The notes beneath the pieces were generated by a model. It saw only the letters and a list, made by a program, of their open reading frames with translations. It was not told the origin of the DNA and did no database searches. A stretch of DNA of 64,000 nt from Leptolyngbya ohadii IS1. Its GTDB lineage: Bacteria; Cyanobacteriota; Cyanobacteriia; Elainellales; Elainellaceae. The stretch lies in contig NZ_NKFP01000004.1 in the NCBI RefSeq assembly GCF_002215035.1, positions 497,726 to 561,725 on the forward strand, written 5' to 3'. The stretch's first letter is position 1. The number at the start of each line of letters is the position of its first letter. The translations under genes and the position numbers were made by a program. Below are positions 52,815 to 62,926 of this stretch, piece after piece.

Positions 52815-55060
52815 TTATTCAGCGGCGCATTCCTTTTCGGTTCACCAATCTGCTTGTTGTGATCGTCTACAGCCTGCTCTGGCTGCTCCTAGATGCAGCA
52901 ACTTTATCCTTTGAAACTGCCCCTGAGGTTGTGCTGTTTTACCCACCCGCAGGACTGGACTTTGTACTGCTGCTGGCATTTGGACTGCAATATACACCTG
53001 CCCTGCTCATTCCCTCTGCGATCGACGGACTATTTTTACCCAGAACGCTCCCCCCCCTGGCTGTTGGATTTTATGTCCTTACCAAAACCTTTATTTATGG
53101 CGGTTTCTGCCGTTTGCTGCTGCGCCAGTTGCAGTTTGACTCTCGCCTGAGCCGATTTCGGGATGTTATCAACTTTGTCCTGTTTGCGTCCCTGATTCCG
53201 CCGCTCCTGTTTGGGCTAACCACTGTGACTGCATTGACGATCGCCGGGATTGTTCCGCGCTCCGAGTGGCTGGTGCGTGTGCTGCATTTTTGGGCGGGCT
53301 ACAGTATCGGCATCGTGTCCTTTGCCCCATTTGGGCTGCTGTGGGTTATCCCCTGGCTGAAGCGGCTCCTGCTGCCGGCATCTGCTGCATCCGTTGAGCG
53401 ATCGAACGTTTTCCAGGAACTTATTTTCTGTTTGTCTCAGGGGAGTTTTGGGCAGAAGGTAATCTGGCTGCTCGAAGCGGTTTTTCTCCTGTTGGGAACC
53501 TGGATCGCCTTTGGAATAGAGGTGGATGGCTACCCAAACTTTCTGTATGTGGCGTTTCTGCCCATGACCTGGGTTGCGGTGCGCTACGGACTGCGCGTAA
53601 CGACGATCGCCATTCCTGCCATCAATATTGGAGCGGCAATCGTGGAATCGGCTCATATTCCGCTCGCTTCATTGGGAAGTGACCTTGCCCGATCGCAGTT
53701 TTGTATGCTGGCAGTGTCGCAAACTGCGCTGCTTTTGGGATCGGTGATTACTCGAAGGATGCAGGCACTTGCTCGAATTCGGCAGCAAATGTTGGATGCC
53801 CAACTGCTGAATCAAATCGGCAATACGCTCAACTCTACGCTAAACCCACAAGCCATTCTGGAGCAAATTGTGCGGTTGGTGGGGGAGAATTTTCAGGTCG
53901 ATCGGGTGGTGCTGTGGCAGATCGACAGCGAGACGGTTCAAGTCCTGCACGAATGGCGCAAAACGCCTCAAGTTGTTTCTGCCCTGGGAGTCAGTCTGTC
54001 CCGCTCCGAATGGTTTGCTTACCTGGATGAGGATGGCGATCGCTTTCAGCAAACGGTTTTCCAGAGCGAGAACTATCAGGCAATTCAGCACTCTCCCAAC
54101 CGGACAGCGTTAGTTCGGGAAATGCAGGTTCGGTCGATCGTGCGAGTTCCTATTTTTATTCATGAGGATTTCTTTGGCAGTTTGTCGCTGCATACGATCG
54201 AGGTCAGCCGTCACTTCACGCAGGAGGAAATTGACCTGCTCGAACAAATCGCCAACCAAACGGCGATCGCCCTTTTTAATGCCCAGAGCCACGAACGGCT
54301 CGAACAGCTTGTGCGAACGAGAACCGCGCAGCTAGAAGTCGCGAATCGCGCAAAAAGCGATTTTTTAGCCACGATGAGCCACGAACTCCGAACGCCTCTT
54401 ACCAGCATTATTGGGTTTTCTAGCGTGCTGAGGCAGCAGGTCTTTGGCAGTCTGGAACCCCGGCAGCTTCAGTACGTGGAGCTAATCCACAGTGCGGGGG
54501 AACATCTGCTGGCACTGGTGAATGATATTTTAGACCTGGCGCGGATTGAGGCGCAGCGGGAGGAGATGGAATTTGTTGAGGTGCCGATCGCCGAACTCTG
54601 CCAGGGCTGTCTTGCGAGTGTGCAGTATCAGGCAGAAACCAAAGGCTTAGCCCTTGATTTGGAAATTGCGCCCGATGTCACGGTCTGCACAGCAGACTTG
54701 AGAAGACTGCGGCAAATCCTGATCAACCTGCTGGCAAATGCAGTGAAATTTACGGCGAGGGGGTTGGTGCGGCTACAGGTCACGCGATCGGTTCAGCCGG
54801 AACCCGACCAAATTCTGTTTACGGTGATCGACACAGGCATTGGCATTACCGCCGCCGATCTCGATCGTCTGTTTGAACCGTTTGAGCAGCTAGAGAGCGG
54901 ACTGAACCGCCGTCAAGAGGGGACGGGCTTGGGTCTGGCGTTATCGCAGCGGCTGGCGGGTTTAATGGGCGGCGAAATCACAGTCGAGTCAGAACCCGGA
55001 CGGGGAAGCCGCTTTACCCTGCGTTTGCCGATCGTCCCTTCCGAAAATCGCCAGACCTGA
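52805..55060 (+). CDS. MASE1-GAF membrane histidine kinase
   Basis: A 751-residue sensor kinase from GTG 52805. Residues 1-310 form a MASE1-like membrane domain with about eight spans (LLVVIVYSLLWLLLDA, PPAGLDFVLLLAFGLQYTPA, VAVRYGLRV). A GAF domain follows at about 330-490 (TLNPQAILEQIVRLVGENFQVDRVVLW). Next are a coiled coil and HisKA with FLATMSHELRTPL, phospho-accepting histidine at 526. The HATPase domain has NLLANAVKFTARG, DTGIGI and GTGLGLALS. No receiver domain or adjacent response regulator is seen. The input signal is unknown. Confidence 0.9.
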   Translation: MFNLIQRRIPFRFTNLLVVIVYSLLWLLLDAATLSFETAPEVVLFYPPAGLDFVLLLAFGLQYTPALLIPSAIDGLFLPRTLPPLAVGFYVLTKTFIYGGFCRLLLRQLQFDSRLSRFRDVINFVLFASLIPPLLFGLTTVTALTIAGIVPRSEWLVRVLHFWAGYSIGIVSFAPFGLLWVIPWLKRLLLPASAASVERSNVFQELIFCLSQGSFGQKVIWLLEAVFLLLGTWIAFGIEVDGYPNFLYVAFLPMTWVAVRYGLRVTTIAIPAINIGAAIVESAHIPLASLGSDLARSQFCMLAVSQTALLLGSVITRRMQALARIRQQMLDAQLLNQIGNTLNSTLNPQAILEQIVRLVGENFQVDRVVLWQIDSETVQVLHEWRKTPQVVSALGVSLSRSEWFAYLDEDGDRFQQTVFQSENYQAIQHSPNRTALVREMQVRSIVRVPIFIHEDFFGSLSLHTIEVSRHFTQEEIDLLEQIANQTAIALFNAQSHERLEQLVRTRTAQLEVANRAKSDFLATMSHELRTPLTSIIGFSSVLRQQVFGSLEPRQLQYVELIHSAGEHLLALVNDILDLARIEAQREEMEFVEVPIAELCQGCLASVQYQAETKGLALDLEIAPDVTVCTADLRRLRQILINLLANAVKFTARGLVRLQVTRSVQPEPDQILFTVIDTGIGITAADLDRLFEPFEQLESGLNRRQEGTGLGLALSQRLAGLMGGEITVESEPGRGSRFTLRLPIVPSENRQT

Positions 55061-55180
55061 ATTTCGGTAAGGAGGTTCGCGAACTGCCCCTGCGGTCGTG
55101 CTGCCCCTCCGAGATTCAGATCTGCTTTCAGCAATGCCCCCGAAGCTTTATCCTTTCCCTGAATTCCTCTCCCAATGCGC

Positions 55181-56239
55181 TTAGACCACCTGCTTAAACT
55201 GAAGCTGAATTAGCTCCTCCGGACGGACTGCACCATACTCAGTAATGATGGCGGTAATTAATTCCGCAGGCGTGACATCAAATGCCGGATTGTAGAATTC
55301 CACACCGGACGGACAGATGCGTGTATCGCCAATCTGGTAAATCTCTGAGGGGTCGCGTTCCTCGATCGGAATCTGGCTGCCTTCAGGAAGGGAAAAGTCG
55401 ATCGTCGAAAGGGGTGCCGCTACAAAGAAAGGAATGTTGTGCGCCTTGGCAATCAGGGCAACGCTGTAGGTGCCAATTTTATTTGCGGCATCGCCATTTG
55501 CCGTAATTCGATCGGCTCCCACCACCACGGCATCAATCATGCCCAGCTTCATGCAGTGTGCCGCCATGTTATCCGTAATCAGCGTTACGGGGATGCCTTC
55601 CTGCACACATTCCCAGGTGGTCAGCTTCGCGCCCTGCATCCGGGGACGGGTTTCATCTGCATACACTCGTTCTAACCGCCCTTCTCGCCAAGCCGATCGC
55701 ACCACGCCCAAAGCCGTCCCATAGCCTGCGGTTGCCAGAGCGCCTGCGTTGCAGTGGGTCAGGAGTCTCAGTTGGGTTGGCTTTTCCGGTAGAACTTTTA
55801 AACCCGCTTCGCCGATCGCCTGACAGGTTTCGATATCTTCCTGACGGATCGTGTGGGCTGCCTGCAAAATGGCTTCCTTGATATAGTCCACGCCGCCCAG
55901 GGTTTGACGCGCCACCTTCATCACCCGATCGATTGCCCAAAACAGGTTGACTGCCGTGGGTCGGGTTGCTTTTAGCTTTTGTGCCACCTGCTCCAGCTGA
56001 GTCAGAAATGCCTCTCGCTCCGTTGCCTGGATTTCCCGTGCCCCCAGATACATCCCATAGGCTGCCGCTACCCCGATCGCAGGCGCACCCCGCACGATCA
56101 TCGTTTTGATCGCCAGTGCCATATCGTCCGATCGACTAATTTCAACGACGCCGTATTCCTGCGGCAGACGGGTTTGGTCGATCAATCGCACATGATCCTG
56201 ATACCAGTAGACCGGAAGCACTTGAGAAGAAAAAGACAT
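55181..56239 (-). CDS. mtnA: Methylthioribose-1-phosphate isomerase (MtnA)
   Basis: A 352-residue enzyme of the methionine salvage pathway that converts methylthioribose-1-phosphate to methylthioribulose-1-phosphate. It resembles the alpha subunit of eIF2B. Motifs: [36 protein letters not shown] with the catalytic cysteine, [16 protein letters not shown], and [21 protein letters not shown] with the catalytic aspartate. It ends normally. No other mtn gene is adjacent. Confidence 0.96.
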   Translation of the reverse strand: MSFSSQVLPVYWYQDHVRLIDQTRLPQEYGVVEISRSDDMALAIKTMIVRGAPAIGVAAAYGMYLGAREIQATEREAFLTQLEQVAQKLKATRPTAVNLFWAIDRVMKVARQTLGGVDYIKEAILQAAHTIRQEDIETCQAIGEAGLKVLPEKPTQLRLLTHCNAGALATAGYGTALGVVRSAWREGRLERVYADETRPRMQGAKLTTWECVQEGIPVTLITDNMAAHCMKLGMIDAVVVGADRITANGDAANKIGTYSVALIAKAHNIPFFVAAPLSTIDFSLPEGSQIPIEERDPSEIYQIGDTRICPSGVEFYNPAFDVTPAELITAIITEYGAVRPEELIQLQFKQVV

Positions 56240-56316
56240 GGCGCAAGCTCAGCAACAGATATGGACGCAGAATAGAGATCTAGTCTACTGGATATAGCTC
56301 ATTTTTATGTAACGCA

Positions 56317-57372
56317 TTAAAGGAGTCGTATCGCACCCGTTCTGTGAGGCGAAGCTCTGCCAGGCGAATTCGATCGCGCAGTGTAAACCTGCACCCGCGT
56401 TGGGTCGATCGTGTCTCGCTCCATGCCATAGTCCGTCAGGGCGTATTCAAGCTGAAGAATCAGGCGATCGCGCTGCTGAGGTGGAACTGCCCGATGAAAG
56501 CAGAACGTATCCTCCGCAAAGCCAGAGCCTGCCCTACCGCAGATTGTCACCACATTGGCAGCACCATAACTACGAACCATCAAGGTTTCAGAGAACTGTT
56601 TGCCAAACCATTCATGACGCCAGCGCTTCTGCCGATGGGTGCCGCGCACACAAACATGGGGTCCCGCTCCTTCATCTACATCCGTCAGATAAAAGAAGAA
56701 CTTGAGCAGCACAAAATCATCCCGATCGTAGTGAAACATCTGGGCGGACTTGCGGCGATCGCGCATCGTGGCAGCACTGGGAAAACTCCACCACAAACGG
56801 CTGCTAATTAAAACGGGTTCCCTGCCCAGGTAGGCGGCTGCGATCGATCGAAGAACGGGATCTTGTCCCAGTTGGGCAATGGCAGCACAGCTTGAAGCCG
56901 TATTGAAGTAGCTTGCCGTCACAAAGGCAGTTTGAAAGTACGCCTCTGCCTGCTGCTTTTCGGCATAGTAAAAGCCTGTATGGGGATAGCGATTGCCTAA
57001 ACAGGGATGCTGCTCGGCAAAGTCAAGAATTGCCTCAACTGTTGGGGAGGAAAGCTGTAAGCCCAGAAAGTAGCCGTCCTGCTGGATCGATCGCACCACC
57101 TGATCGAGGGAAGCATTGGCAAGGACAGAGTAGCTGGGTCGATCGTCCCCGGAGGAACCTGGGCGACAGCCCGAAAAGTTGCCTGACGACATCCTATAGG
57201 ATGCACCATCAGAATTGCGCCTGACCTGGAATCGCTTCACGCAGGCACGAATCAACGCGAATCGGCTGAGCTGGCGCATGAGCAGCCATCTGGGGTTATG
57301 CCGCAGTCCCCGATACCAGGCATGGGCACTGTCATAAAGCTCGTAATACCAGTAATGCAGGAAGCTAACCAT
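56317..57372 (-). CDS. Phytanoyl-CoA dioxygenase-like (PhyH) protein
   Basis: A 351-residue soluble protein. An Fe(II)/2-oxoglutarate oxygenase fold is suggested by the metal-binding HxD in QMFHYDRDDFVLLKFFFYLTDV. The strand following it leads to GPHVCVRGTHRQKRW, and the distal histidine is in EDTFCFHRAVPPQQRDRLILQLEYAL. The order and spacing match PhyH-like enzymes. The N-terminal 80 residues are basic and of unknown role. The substrate cannot be inferred; relatives act on lipids or on secondary metabolites. Confidence 0.7.
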   Translation of the reverse strand: MVSFLHYWYYELYDSAHAWYRGLRHNPRWLLMRQLSRFALIRACVKRFQVRRNSDGASYRMSSGNFSGCRPGSSGDDRPSYSVLANASLDQVVRSIQQDGYFLGLQLSSPTVEAILDFAEQHPCLGNRYPHTGFYYAEKQQAEAYFQTAFVTASYFNTASSCAAIAQLGQDPVLRSIAAAYLGREPVLISSRLWWSFPSAATMRDRRKSAQMFHYDRDDFVLLKFFFYLTDVDEGAGPHVCVRGTHRQKRWRHEWFGKQFSETLMVRSYGAANVVTICGRAGSGFAEDTFCFHRAVPPQQRDRLILQLEYALTDYGMERDTIDPTRVQVYTARSNSPGRASPHRTGAIRLL

Positions 57373-57647
57373 TGTTCAAATCCAAAGGCAGATTTCAGCA
57401 CTGTTTTGGGATTGACCTGATATTCCTGCACCCGATATCGAGATGAATTTCGAGATGGACTTAATGCTAGCTTGCGTCAATCCTGTCCCCCTGTTCAAGC
57501 GATCGCTCAAAGCATCAGGACGTTCCTGCACAAACGGTTTTGAATTACTCCAAAAGGCAGAATTTTAGAAATAGCCTCCGGAAATAGCCTCCGGAAGTCG
57601 CTCCTGAAAATAGCTCTGGAACTGCCTTAACGGACAGAATGAAATGC

Positions 57648-58145
57648 TTACGCCGGATTCACCCGCATTAGGGGCTGACCAAACTCAACGGGTTCTCCAT
57701 TCTGCACGAGAATTTCGACAATCTCGCCGCTGATTTCTGCCTCGATCTCGTTCATTAGCTTCATCGCTTCGATAATGCAGACCGTTTGACCTGTCCGCAC
57801 GCGATCGCCCGCATTCACAAAAGGTGCTTCATCGGGAGCGGGGGCACGGTAGAAAGTGCCAACCATCGGCGACACAATTTCGACAAATTTCTCCGTCGAT
57901 CGAGGCGGCGGTGTGGGGGTAGAGGGAACGACGATCGGTGCAGCAGAAGCGCTAGGCAGGGAAGGAATCGGAGCCAGGGACACCGTGGAGTCCGTTGGGG
58001 ATGCGGGAGCCGCTGAAACCTCGCCCGGCTGGACGCCCTTCCGGACTACCAGTTCAAAATCGCCGCTTTTGAGCGTAAATTCTGCAATATCCGTTTGATT
58101 AATAACCGTTAATAAATCTCGAAGTTCGCTAAAGTTCAGTTCCAC
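57648..58145 (-). CDS. accB: Biotin carboxyl carrier protein of acetyl-CoA carboxylase (AccB)
   Basis: The C-terminal biotinyl domain has the attachment lysine in [17 protein letters not shown]; the usual EAMKM is EAMKL here. [13 protein letters not shown] is represented by [21 protein letters not shown] proline-alanine-rich linker joins it to an N-terminal segment [22 protein letters not shown] place the start at GTG 58145, where the cyanobacterial family begins. The frame stays open to a GTG at 58196 and an ATG at 58190, which would add up to 17 residues. It carries CO2 to acetyl-CoA for fatty acid synthesis. It lies 117-168 bases after efp, a common cyanobacterial arrangement. Confidence 0.93.
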   Translation of the reverse strand: MELNFSELRDLLTVINQTDIAEFTLKSGDFELVVRKGVQPGEVSAAPASPTDSTVSLAPIPSLPSASAAPIVVPSTPTPPPRSTEKFVEIVSPMVGTFYRAPAPDEAPFVNAGDRVRTGQTVCIIEAMKLMNEIEAEISGEIVEILVQNGEPVEFGQPLMRVNPA

Positions 58146-58312
58146 GCTTGTTTTAACCGTTCCAAATTCAATCGATTTTAGGGTGGGCATCTTCACCCAC
58201 CCCCATAGGCGAAAATAGGCGAAATATCTACTCCACAGGAATCACAGCCTAGGAGATTCCCGTCTTTCAGGGGCATCGCTGAGCGATCGCCGAACGATCC
58301 CCGTTTTGGCAA

Positions 58313-58870
58313 CTATTCCCGTCCCAGGTAGCTATCTGAGCGGGTATCAATCTTAATCCGTTCGCCCACCGAGATAAACAGGGGCACCATCACTTGCGCT
58401 CCAGTTTCAACGATCGCAGGCTTGGTTCCACCCGTTGCCGTATCGCCTTTCACGCCTGGGTCGGTTTGCGTTACTTCCAGCACGACAGAGTTGGGCAGTT
58501 CAACATCGAGAACCTGGCTGTTCCAGCGCACCACGTTGACTTCCATGCCTTCCTTGAGGTACTTCACCCGATCGCCAATCTGCTTGGCACTCAGACGCCC
58601 TTCCTCATAGGTTTCCATGTCCATAAAGACGTAATCGTCGCCGTCCTTATAGGTATGCTGCATCGTATTTTTCTCGATGACTGCCTGCGGGACAGTCTCC
58701 CCAGCCCGGAAGGTGCGCTCAACGACGTTCCCGTTATTCATATTTTTGAGTTTCGTTCGCACAAAAGCAGAGCCTTTACCGGGTTTCACATGGAGGAATT
58801 CCACAACCCGCCAGACGTTTCCGTCCAGCTCAATACTGACTCCGGGGCGAAAATCATTACTGGAAATCAT
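58313..58870 (-). CDS. efp: Elongation factor P
   Basis: A 185-residue factor that relieves ribosome stalling at proline stretches. The N-terminal KOW-like domain begins [43 protein letters not shown], with the tip lysine in KPGKG. The two OB domains contain [36 protein letters not shown] and [23 protein letters not shown]. The start at ATG 58870 and the length are exact for the family. Confidence 0.98.
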   Translation of the reverse strand: MISSNDFRPGVSIELDGNVWRVVEFLHVKPGKGSAFVRTKLKNMNNGNVVERTFRAGETVPQAVIEKNTMQHTYKDGDDYVFMDMETYEEGRLSAKQIGDRVKYLKEGMEVNVVRWNSQVLDVELPNSVVLEVTQTDPGVKGDTATGGTKPAIVETGAQVMVPLFISVGERIKIDTRSDSYLGRE

Positions 58871-59168
58871 GAATTTTGCTGTGTTGGCAAATCGATCGGC
58901 AATTTATTTTACCGCTCATGGGGGAGACATATCACGAAGCACGGGAGGAATTTGTTTCGCAGCGAATGCTTCGTTTCAAAGGGTAGGGTGAAATCCCCTC
59001 CATCGTTGTGGGAAGATGATGATGGAATTTCTAGGTTCTGCTGCCCTATTGCAACCTGAAACTTCCTGGACGCTGTATTGCTGAACTGTCGGCTAAGCCA
59101 TTGCTGGGCTATCCTGTCGAACCTTGCTTGTTGAACTTTGTGCTTGTTGAACTTTGTTAAAAATCTTC

Positions 59169-60365
59169 ATGAGTAGAACGCTTGCCCCTCTCAAACGTCT
59201 TCCGGCTGTGCGTCCATTCCTGCGGCGCTCAGGCTTGACTGCTATCAGCCAATTGCTTAAAGCGGGCGTATCGCTGGTGCTGTTAATCGGTCTGCTCTGG
59301 AGCAGTGGAGCCATGCTGCCCCCGGTCAACCTGCTGGGCTTCGAGTGGAATTCTGTGGCGCTGGCACTGCCGCCTGGAAATGCGATTACCGATGGAAAGG
59401 CTTTGCTACGCTATGCTCTGCCGATCGACAATAAGCCCGTGCGCGATTTGCAGGTAAGTCTGGAAGGGATGTCGGAAGCGCTGCGGGGACGACGGAAGGT
59501 AAGCGCCATTAACCGCAACCTGGACACTGCCGATCGTATCCTGAACCAGAAGGCGGGTAATCTGCTGGCTAGCGTTCCCGACCAGAATAAAGCTGAGGCG
59601 GAAGCCGCGATCGATCGTTTGAAGGCGGGCGTTACCGAAATCCGATCGGCGGTCGAAAAGCAGGACAAGGAAGCGATCTGGACGGGGCGGGCACAGCTGC
59701 TCGATCAGGTCGGACAACTGGAAGAACTGATGGTGGCAGGCTTCCCCTTTGAAGTGCCGGAAGAGTATAGCAGCCTGCCGCAGCTGAAAGGGCGGGCAAC
59801 CGTAGAAGTGCAGACGACGAAGGGCGATATGACCCTGGTGGTGGATGGCTACAACGCCCCCGTTACCGCCGGAAACTTTGTCGATCTGGTGCAGCGCGGC
59901 TTTTACGACGGCTTAGAATTCGTCCGTGCCGAGGACTTTTATGTGGCACAGATCGGCGATCCGCCTGGAAAGGAAGAAGGCTTTGTTGACCCCAAAACGG
60001 GCAAATATCGGGCAGTCCCGCTGGAGATTATGGTGCAGGGCGACAAGCAGCCTACCTATGGCGTAACGCTAGAGGAAGCCGGGCGCTATCTGGATCAGCC
60101 CGTACTGCCTTTCTCTGCCTATGGAACGCTGGGCATGGCAAGACCAGGAGAAGACAACAATGGTGGCTCTTCGCAGTTCTTCTTCTTCCTGTTTGAGCCG
60201 GAGCTGACTCCTGCCGGACTTAATCTGCTGGATGGTCGCTATGCCGTCTTTGGCTACGTGACGGAAAACAAGGATGTGCTGGACAAAATCCGCGCAGGCG
60301 ACAAGATTGTTTCTGCGAAGGTGGTCAAAGGGGCAGAAAATCTGGTTGAGCCAGCGTCGGCTTAA
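59169..60365 (+). CDS. Thylakoid lumen cyclophilin (CYP38/TLP40-like)
   Basis: ATG 59169 (MSRTLAPLKRLPAVRP) is preferred over a TTG 15 bases upstream. A twin-charged N terminus and hydrophobic segment (SLVLLIGLLWSSGAM) target it to the lumen or periplasm. A helical bundle (about residues 75-200) precedes a cyclophilin-type domain: VDGYNAPVTAGNFVDLVQRGFYDGLEFVRAEDFYVAQIGDP, and GMARPGEDNNGGSSQFFFFLFEPEL. This order is the CYP38/TLP40 architecture, needed for photosystem II assembly in plants and cyanobacteria. Several prolyl-isomerase active-site residues are changed, as in CYP38, so it may act mainly as a chaperone. Confidence 0.9.
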   Translation: MSRTLAPLKRLPAVRPFLRRSGLTAISQLLKAGVSLVLLIGLLWSSGAMLPPVNLLGFEWNSVALALPPGNAITDGKALLRYALPIDNKPVRDLQVSLEGMSEALRGRRKVSAINRNLDTADRILNQKAGNLLASVPDQNKAEAEAAIDRLKAGVTEIRSAVEKQDKEAIWTGRAQLLDQVGQLEELMVAGFPFEVPEEYSSLPQLKGRATVEVQTTKGDMTLVVDGYNAPVTAGNFVDLVQRGFYDGLEFVRAEDFYVAQIGDPPGKEEGFVDPKTGKYRAVPLEIMVQGDKQPTYGVTLEEAGRYLDQPVLPFSAYGTLGMARPGEDNNGGSSQFFFFLFEPELTPAGLNLLDGRYAVFGYVTENKDVLDKIRAGDKIVSAKVVKGAENLVEPASA

Positions 60366-60431
60366 TTATCTCGGCTTAATAATTGCTATGAGAATTGGCG
60401 TTATGGTCAGCCGAACAGACAGCCCCTAGCG

Positions 60432-61436
60432 ATGACGGAACCTATGCGCGTTCAGGATATCGGCGAACAGGGACTCCTGCAATTTCTGCAAAGTTTCTGT
60501 CCGCCGGAAATTGTTGGCGATGATGCAGCGCTGCTGTCGGTGACGCCCGGAAAATCCCTGGTAGTGACGACCGATATGCTGATCGACGGCGTTCACTTTA
60601 GTAATCAAACGACCTCCGCCGCAGATGCGGGTTGGCGTGCCGTGGCAGCAAATTTGTCCGATCTTGCCGCAATGGGGGCAGAGCCGATCGCCCTCACCGT
60701 GGGACTCAGCCTGCCGGGAAGCGTCACTCTAGATTGGGTAAAGCAGCTTTACCAGGGCATGACCGACTGTTTGCAACCCTATGGCACCCCGATCGTGGGT
60801 GGAGACGTTTGCCGATCGTCTGTGATTAGTCTGGCAATTACTGCCCTAGGGCAGGTTAAACCGACTGAGGCAATCCAGCGATCGATTGCCCGACCAGGAG
60901 ACGCAATTTTAATCACCGGATACCACGGACTTTCGAGAGCCGGACTGGAACTGTTGCTGAAACCAGAATCGGGTGCTGGTCTTGAGACGTCAGCCCCCCA
61001 TCGGCTTATCAAAGCCCATCAGCGTCCAAACCCTCGGCTGGATGTTGTAGCTTTATTGCAGAACTTCCGCAGCCAGTATGCCGATTTACGAGTGGCAGGC
61101 ATGGACAGCAGCGATGGTCTAGCGGATGCGATCGTCCAAATTTGTCGCGCCAGCCATGTAGGAGCCGTGATTGAACGGAATCGAATTCCCGTGCCACCAG
61201 AATTCCCTGACTGGATCAGCGAGGCTCAGGCAATCGAGTGGATGCTGTACGGCGGCGAAGACTTTGAACTGGTGCTGTGTTTACCGATCGAAGTGGCAGA
61301 AAAGCTTTTGTCCCGCTTAGGCGAAGGAGCAGCGATCGTAGGACAAATTACGGCTGAAGCAGCAGTATTAGTTCAAGACGAAAATCGCACGATTGAACTT
61401 TCCCTCAGCAAAGGGTTTCAGCACTTCTCATCCTGA
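60432..61436 (+). CDS. thiL: Thiamine-monophosphate kinase (ThiL)
   Basis: A 334-residue ATP-dependent kinase that makes thiamine diphosphate. Conserved blocks: IVGDDAALLSVTPGKSLVVTTDMLIDGVHF, WRAVAANLSDLAAMGAEPIALTVGLSLP and PIVGGDVCRSS. MDSSDGLADAIVQICRAS and YGGEDFELVLCLP follow. The length is normal. It follows the cyclophilin gene by 66 bases, probably on the same transcript. No other thiamine genes are adjacent. Confidence 0.96.
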   Translation: MTEPMRVQDIGEQGLLQFLQSFCPPEIVGDDAALLSVTPGKSLVVTTDMLIDGVHFSNQTTSAADAGWRAVAANLSDLAAMGAEPIALTVGLSLPGSVTLDWVKQLYQGMTDCLQPYGTPIVGGDVCRSSVISLAITALGQVKPTEAIQRSIARPGDAILITGYHGLSRAGLELLLKPESGAGLETSAPHRLIKAHQRPNPRLDVVALLQNFRSQYADLRVAGMDSSDGLADAIVQICRASHVGAVIERNRIPVPPEFPDWISEAQAIEWMLYGGEDFELVLCLPIEVAEKLLSRLGEGAAIVGQITAEAAVLVQDENRTIELSLSKGFQHFSS

Positions 61437-61470
61437 GAACTCTTTTGAAGGGATTTCTCCTACCAGAATC

Positions 61471-61496
61471 GCCCCCTAACTCCCAATTCTGGGGGA
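61471..61496. repeat. Dispersed intergenic palindromic repeat
   Basis: GCCCCCTAACTCCCAATTCT followed by GGGGGA: the reverse-complement form of the element at 2830-2862, placed between convergent thiL and the DUF2288 gene, where it may serve as a transcription end. Confidence 0.5.
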
Positions 61497-61521
61497 ACTG
61501 CATTTTATTATCGGCGCTAAA

Positions 61522-61809
61522 TCACTGATGCTGAATCAGAACGTAGGGCTGCACAATCAGCGCATTGAAACGGCGCGATCGATCTTGTCCCCAATCGGAT
61601 AGCTGCTGCTGAGACGGTTTTTGAAGCTTTTCCGCCAAAATCCACTCCTGCACGGTGGAGACATTATCGTTAGCAATCGCAACGCCGACATCGACGAGAT
61701 CAAGAGCCGGATCAACCAGGACGATCGCATCCCGCTGGGCATGGGGAATCAGCCAATCCCACTCTGCCTCGTCTACCATTTTTTCAAGTTCTTCCCTAAG
61801 CTCTTGCAT
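61522..61809 (-). CDS. DUF2288 protein
   Basis: ATG 61809 (MQELREELEKMVDEAEWDW) gives the usual 95-residue length; the open frame extends 19 residues further upstream without conservation. The sequence WLIPHAQRDAIVLVDPALDLVDVGVAIANDNVSTVQEWI, then KPSQQQLSDW, is that of DUF2288, a small bacterial family of unknown function. It is 78 bases downstream of cphB on the same strand, so the two may be co-transcribed. Confidence 0.8.
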   Translation of the reverse strand: MQELREELEKMVDEAEWDWLIPHAQRDAIVLVDPALDLVDVGVAIANDNVSTVQEWILAEKLQKPSQQQLSDWGQDRSRRFNALIVQPYVLIQHQ

Positions 61810-61887
61810 AACGGATTGGAATAGTCGGCATGGGCTTATCTTAACAAAACTTGTCGCCTCACCCATGCCTGAACGTTAGCGCAGCAA

Positions 61888-62736
61888 TTAACACACGCAG
61901 GAACGGCTTCTGAGATCGAAGCGATAGCCCGCAGGCAGGATGTGCAGCTTAATCCCGCACAGGGCGAGAGCCTCATCCTTCAGAAGACCCTGGATGTTAT
62001 TGTGAGTGGCTTCTTCCTCATCCACGATCGTCACGGAGCCTTCCCCAACGATTTCGACAATGTGACCATCCACAATAATGGCGGTATTTTCGTCGATGCC
62101 AAATCCGATCGTTGCGGGTTCTAGTGCCAGCGCAGTCAGCAGACGATTCAGACGACCCCGCTGGGCAAAGTGCTGGTCAATCACCACGTTGGGCAAAAAT
62201 CCCATCCCGCGATCGATTTCAACGGTATCTGGACGAGCATGGGTTTCCGATTCGCCGACGACGATCATTTTGTCCGGCATCATGGCAGCGCCAGCACTGG
62301 TTCCAGCAATCACTGCGCCTTCTGCAAGACGTTTGTGCAGCACGGTGTCCAGTTCGGTGTCCTTAATGATTTCCAGAATACGGGACTGATCGCCACCCGT
62401 AAAAAAGATTCCCGTTGCATTTCGGACTGCCGACAGCGCACTTTCGTCGTCTGAATCTTCTCGGCGGCTGGTATCCACCACTTGAATATCCTCCACGCCG
62501 AGCCGTCTGAAGACATCGGTATAGCGATCGCCCACTTCTCTGGGAGATCCGGTTGCAACCGTCATAATGGCAACACGAGCCTGCAATCCTCCCGCACGAC
62601 GCACAAATTCCCGCAGGATTTTGCAGTCCCCGTCCTTATCTTCCGCACCACCAATAATAATTAATGAGCCATGCGATTCCGGCAGTTCTACGCTTTCCGA
62701 AGGAGACACGAACGGCTGTTCCTTACTCTCTACCAT
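61888..62736 (-). CDS. cphB: Cyanophycinase
   Basis: A 282-residue serine peptidase (S51 family) that releases beta-Asp-Arg dipeptides from the storage polymer cyanophycin. It begins GSLIIIGGAEDKDGDCKIL, has TGIFFTGGDQSRILEI, the nucleophile serine in VIAGTSAGAAMM, and NVVIDQHFAQRGRLNRLL. The length is normal. The usual partner cphA (cyanophycin synthetase) is not in the window but may lie elsewhere. Confidence 0.95.
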   Translation of the reverse strand: MVESKEQPFVSPSESVELPESHGSLIIIGGAEDKDGDCKILREFVRRAGGLQARVAIMTVATGSPREVGDRYTDVFRRLGVEDIQVVDTSRREDSDDESALSAVRNATGIFFTGGDQSRILEIIKDTELDTVLHKRLAEGAVIAGTSAGAAMMPDKMIVVGESETHARPDTVEIDRGMGFLPNVVIDQHFAQRGRLNRLLTALALEPATIGFGIDENTAIIVDGHIVEIVGEGSVTIVDEEEATHNNIQGLLKDEALALCGIKLHILPAGYRFDLRSRSCVC

Positions 62737-62926
62737 ATTGCCTTCCAGAACTAATTCTTTTAATTCGAGTAACGGTGATCATGGCACGATCGCAAAACTC
62801 GCCAGAACTCCCTTTTGGTAGACTCTGATACAAAAACGTTCTGCACTAAGAGAGAAGGGCGGTCGCCAGACGGAACATCCTGCTAGCGACTGCCTGCCGC
62901 CACTTCAGAGGAATACTCATGGTGAA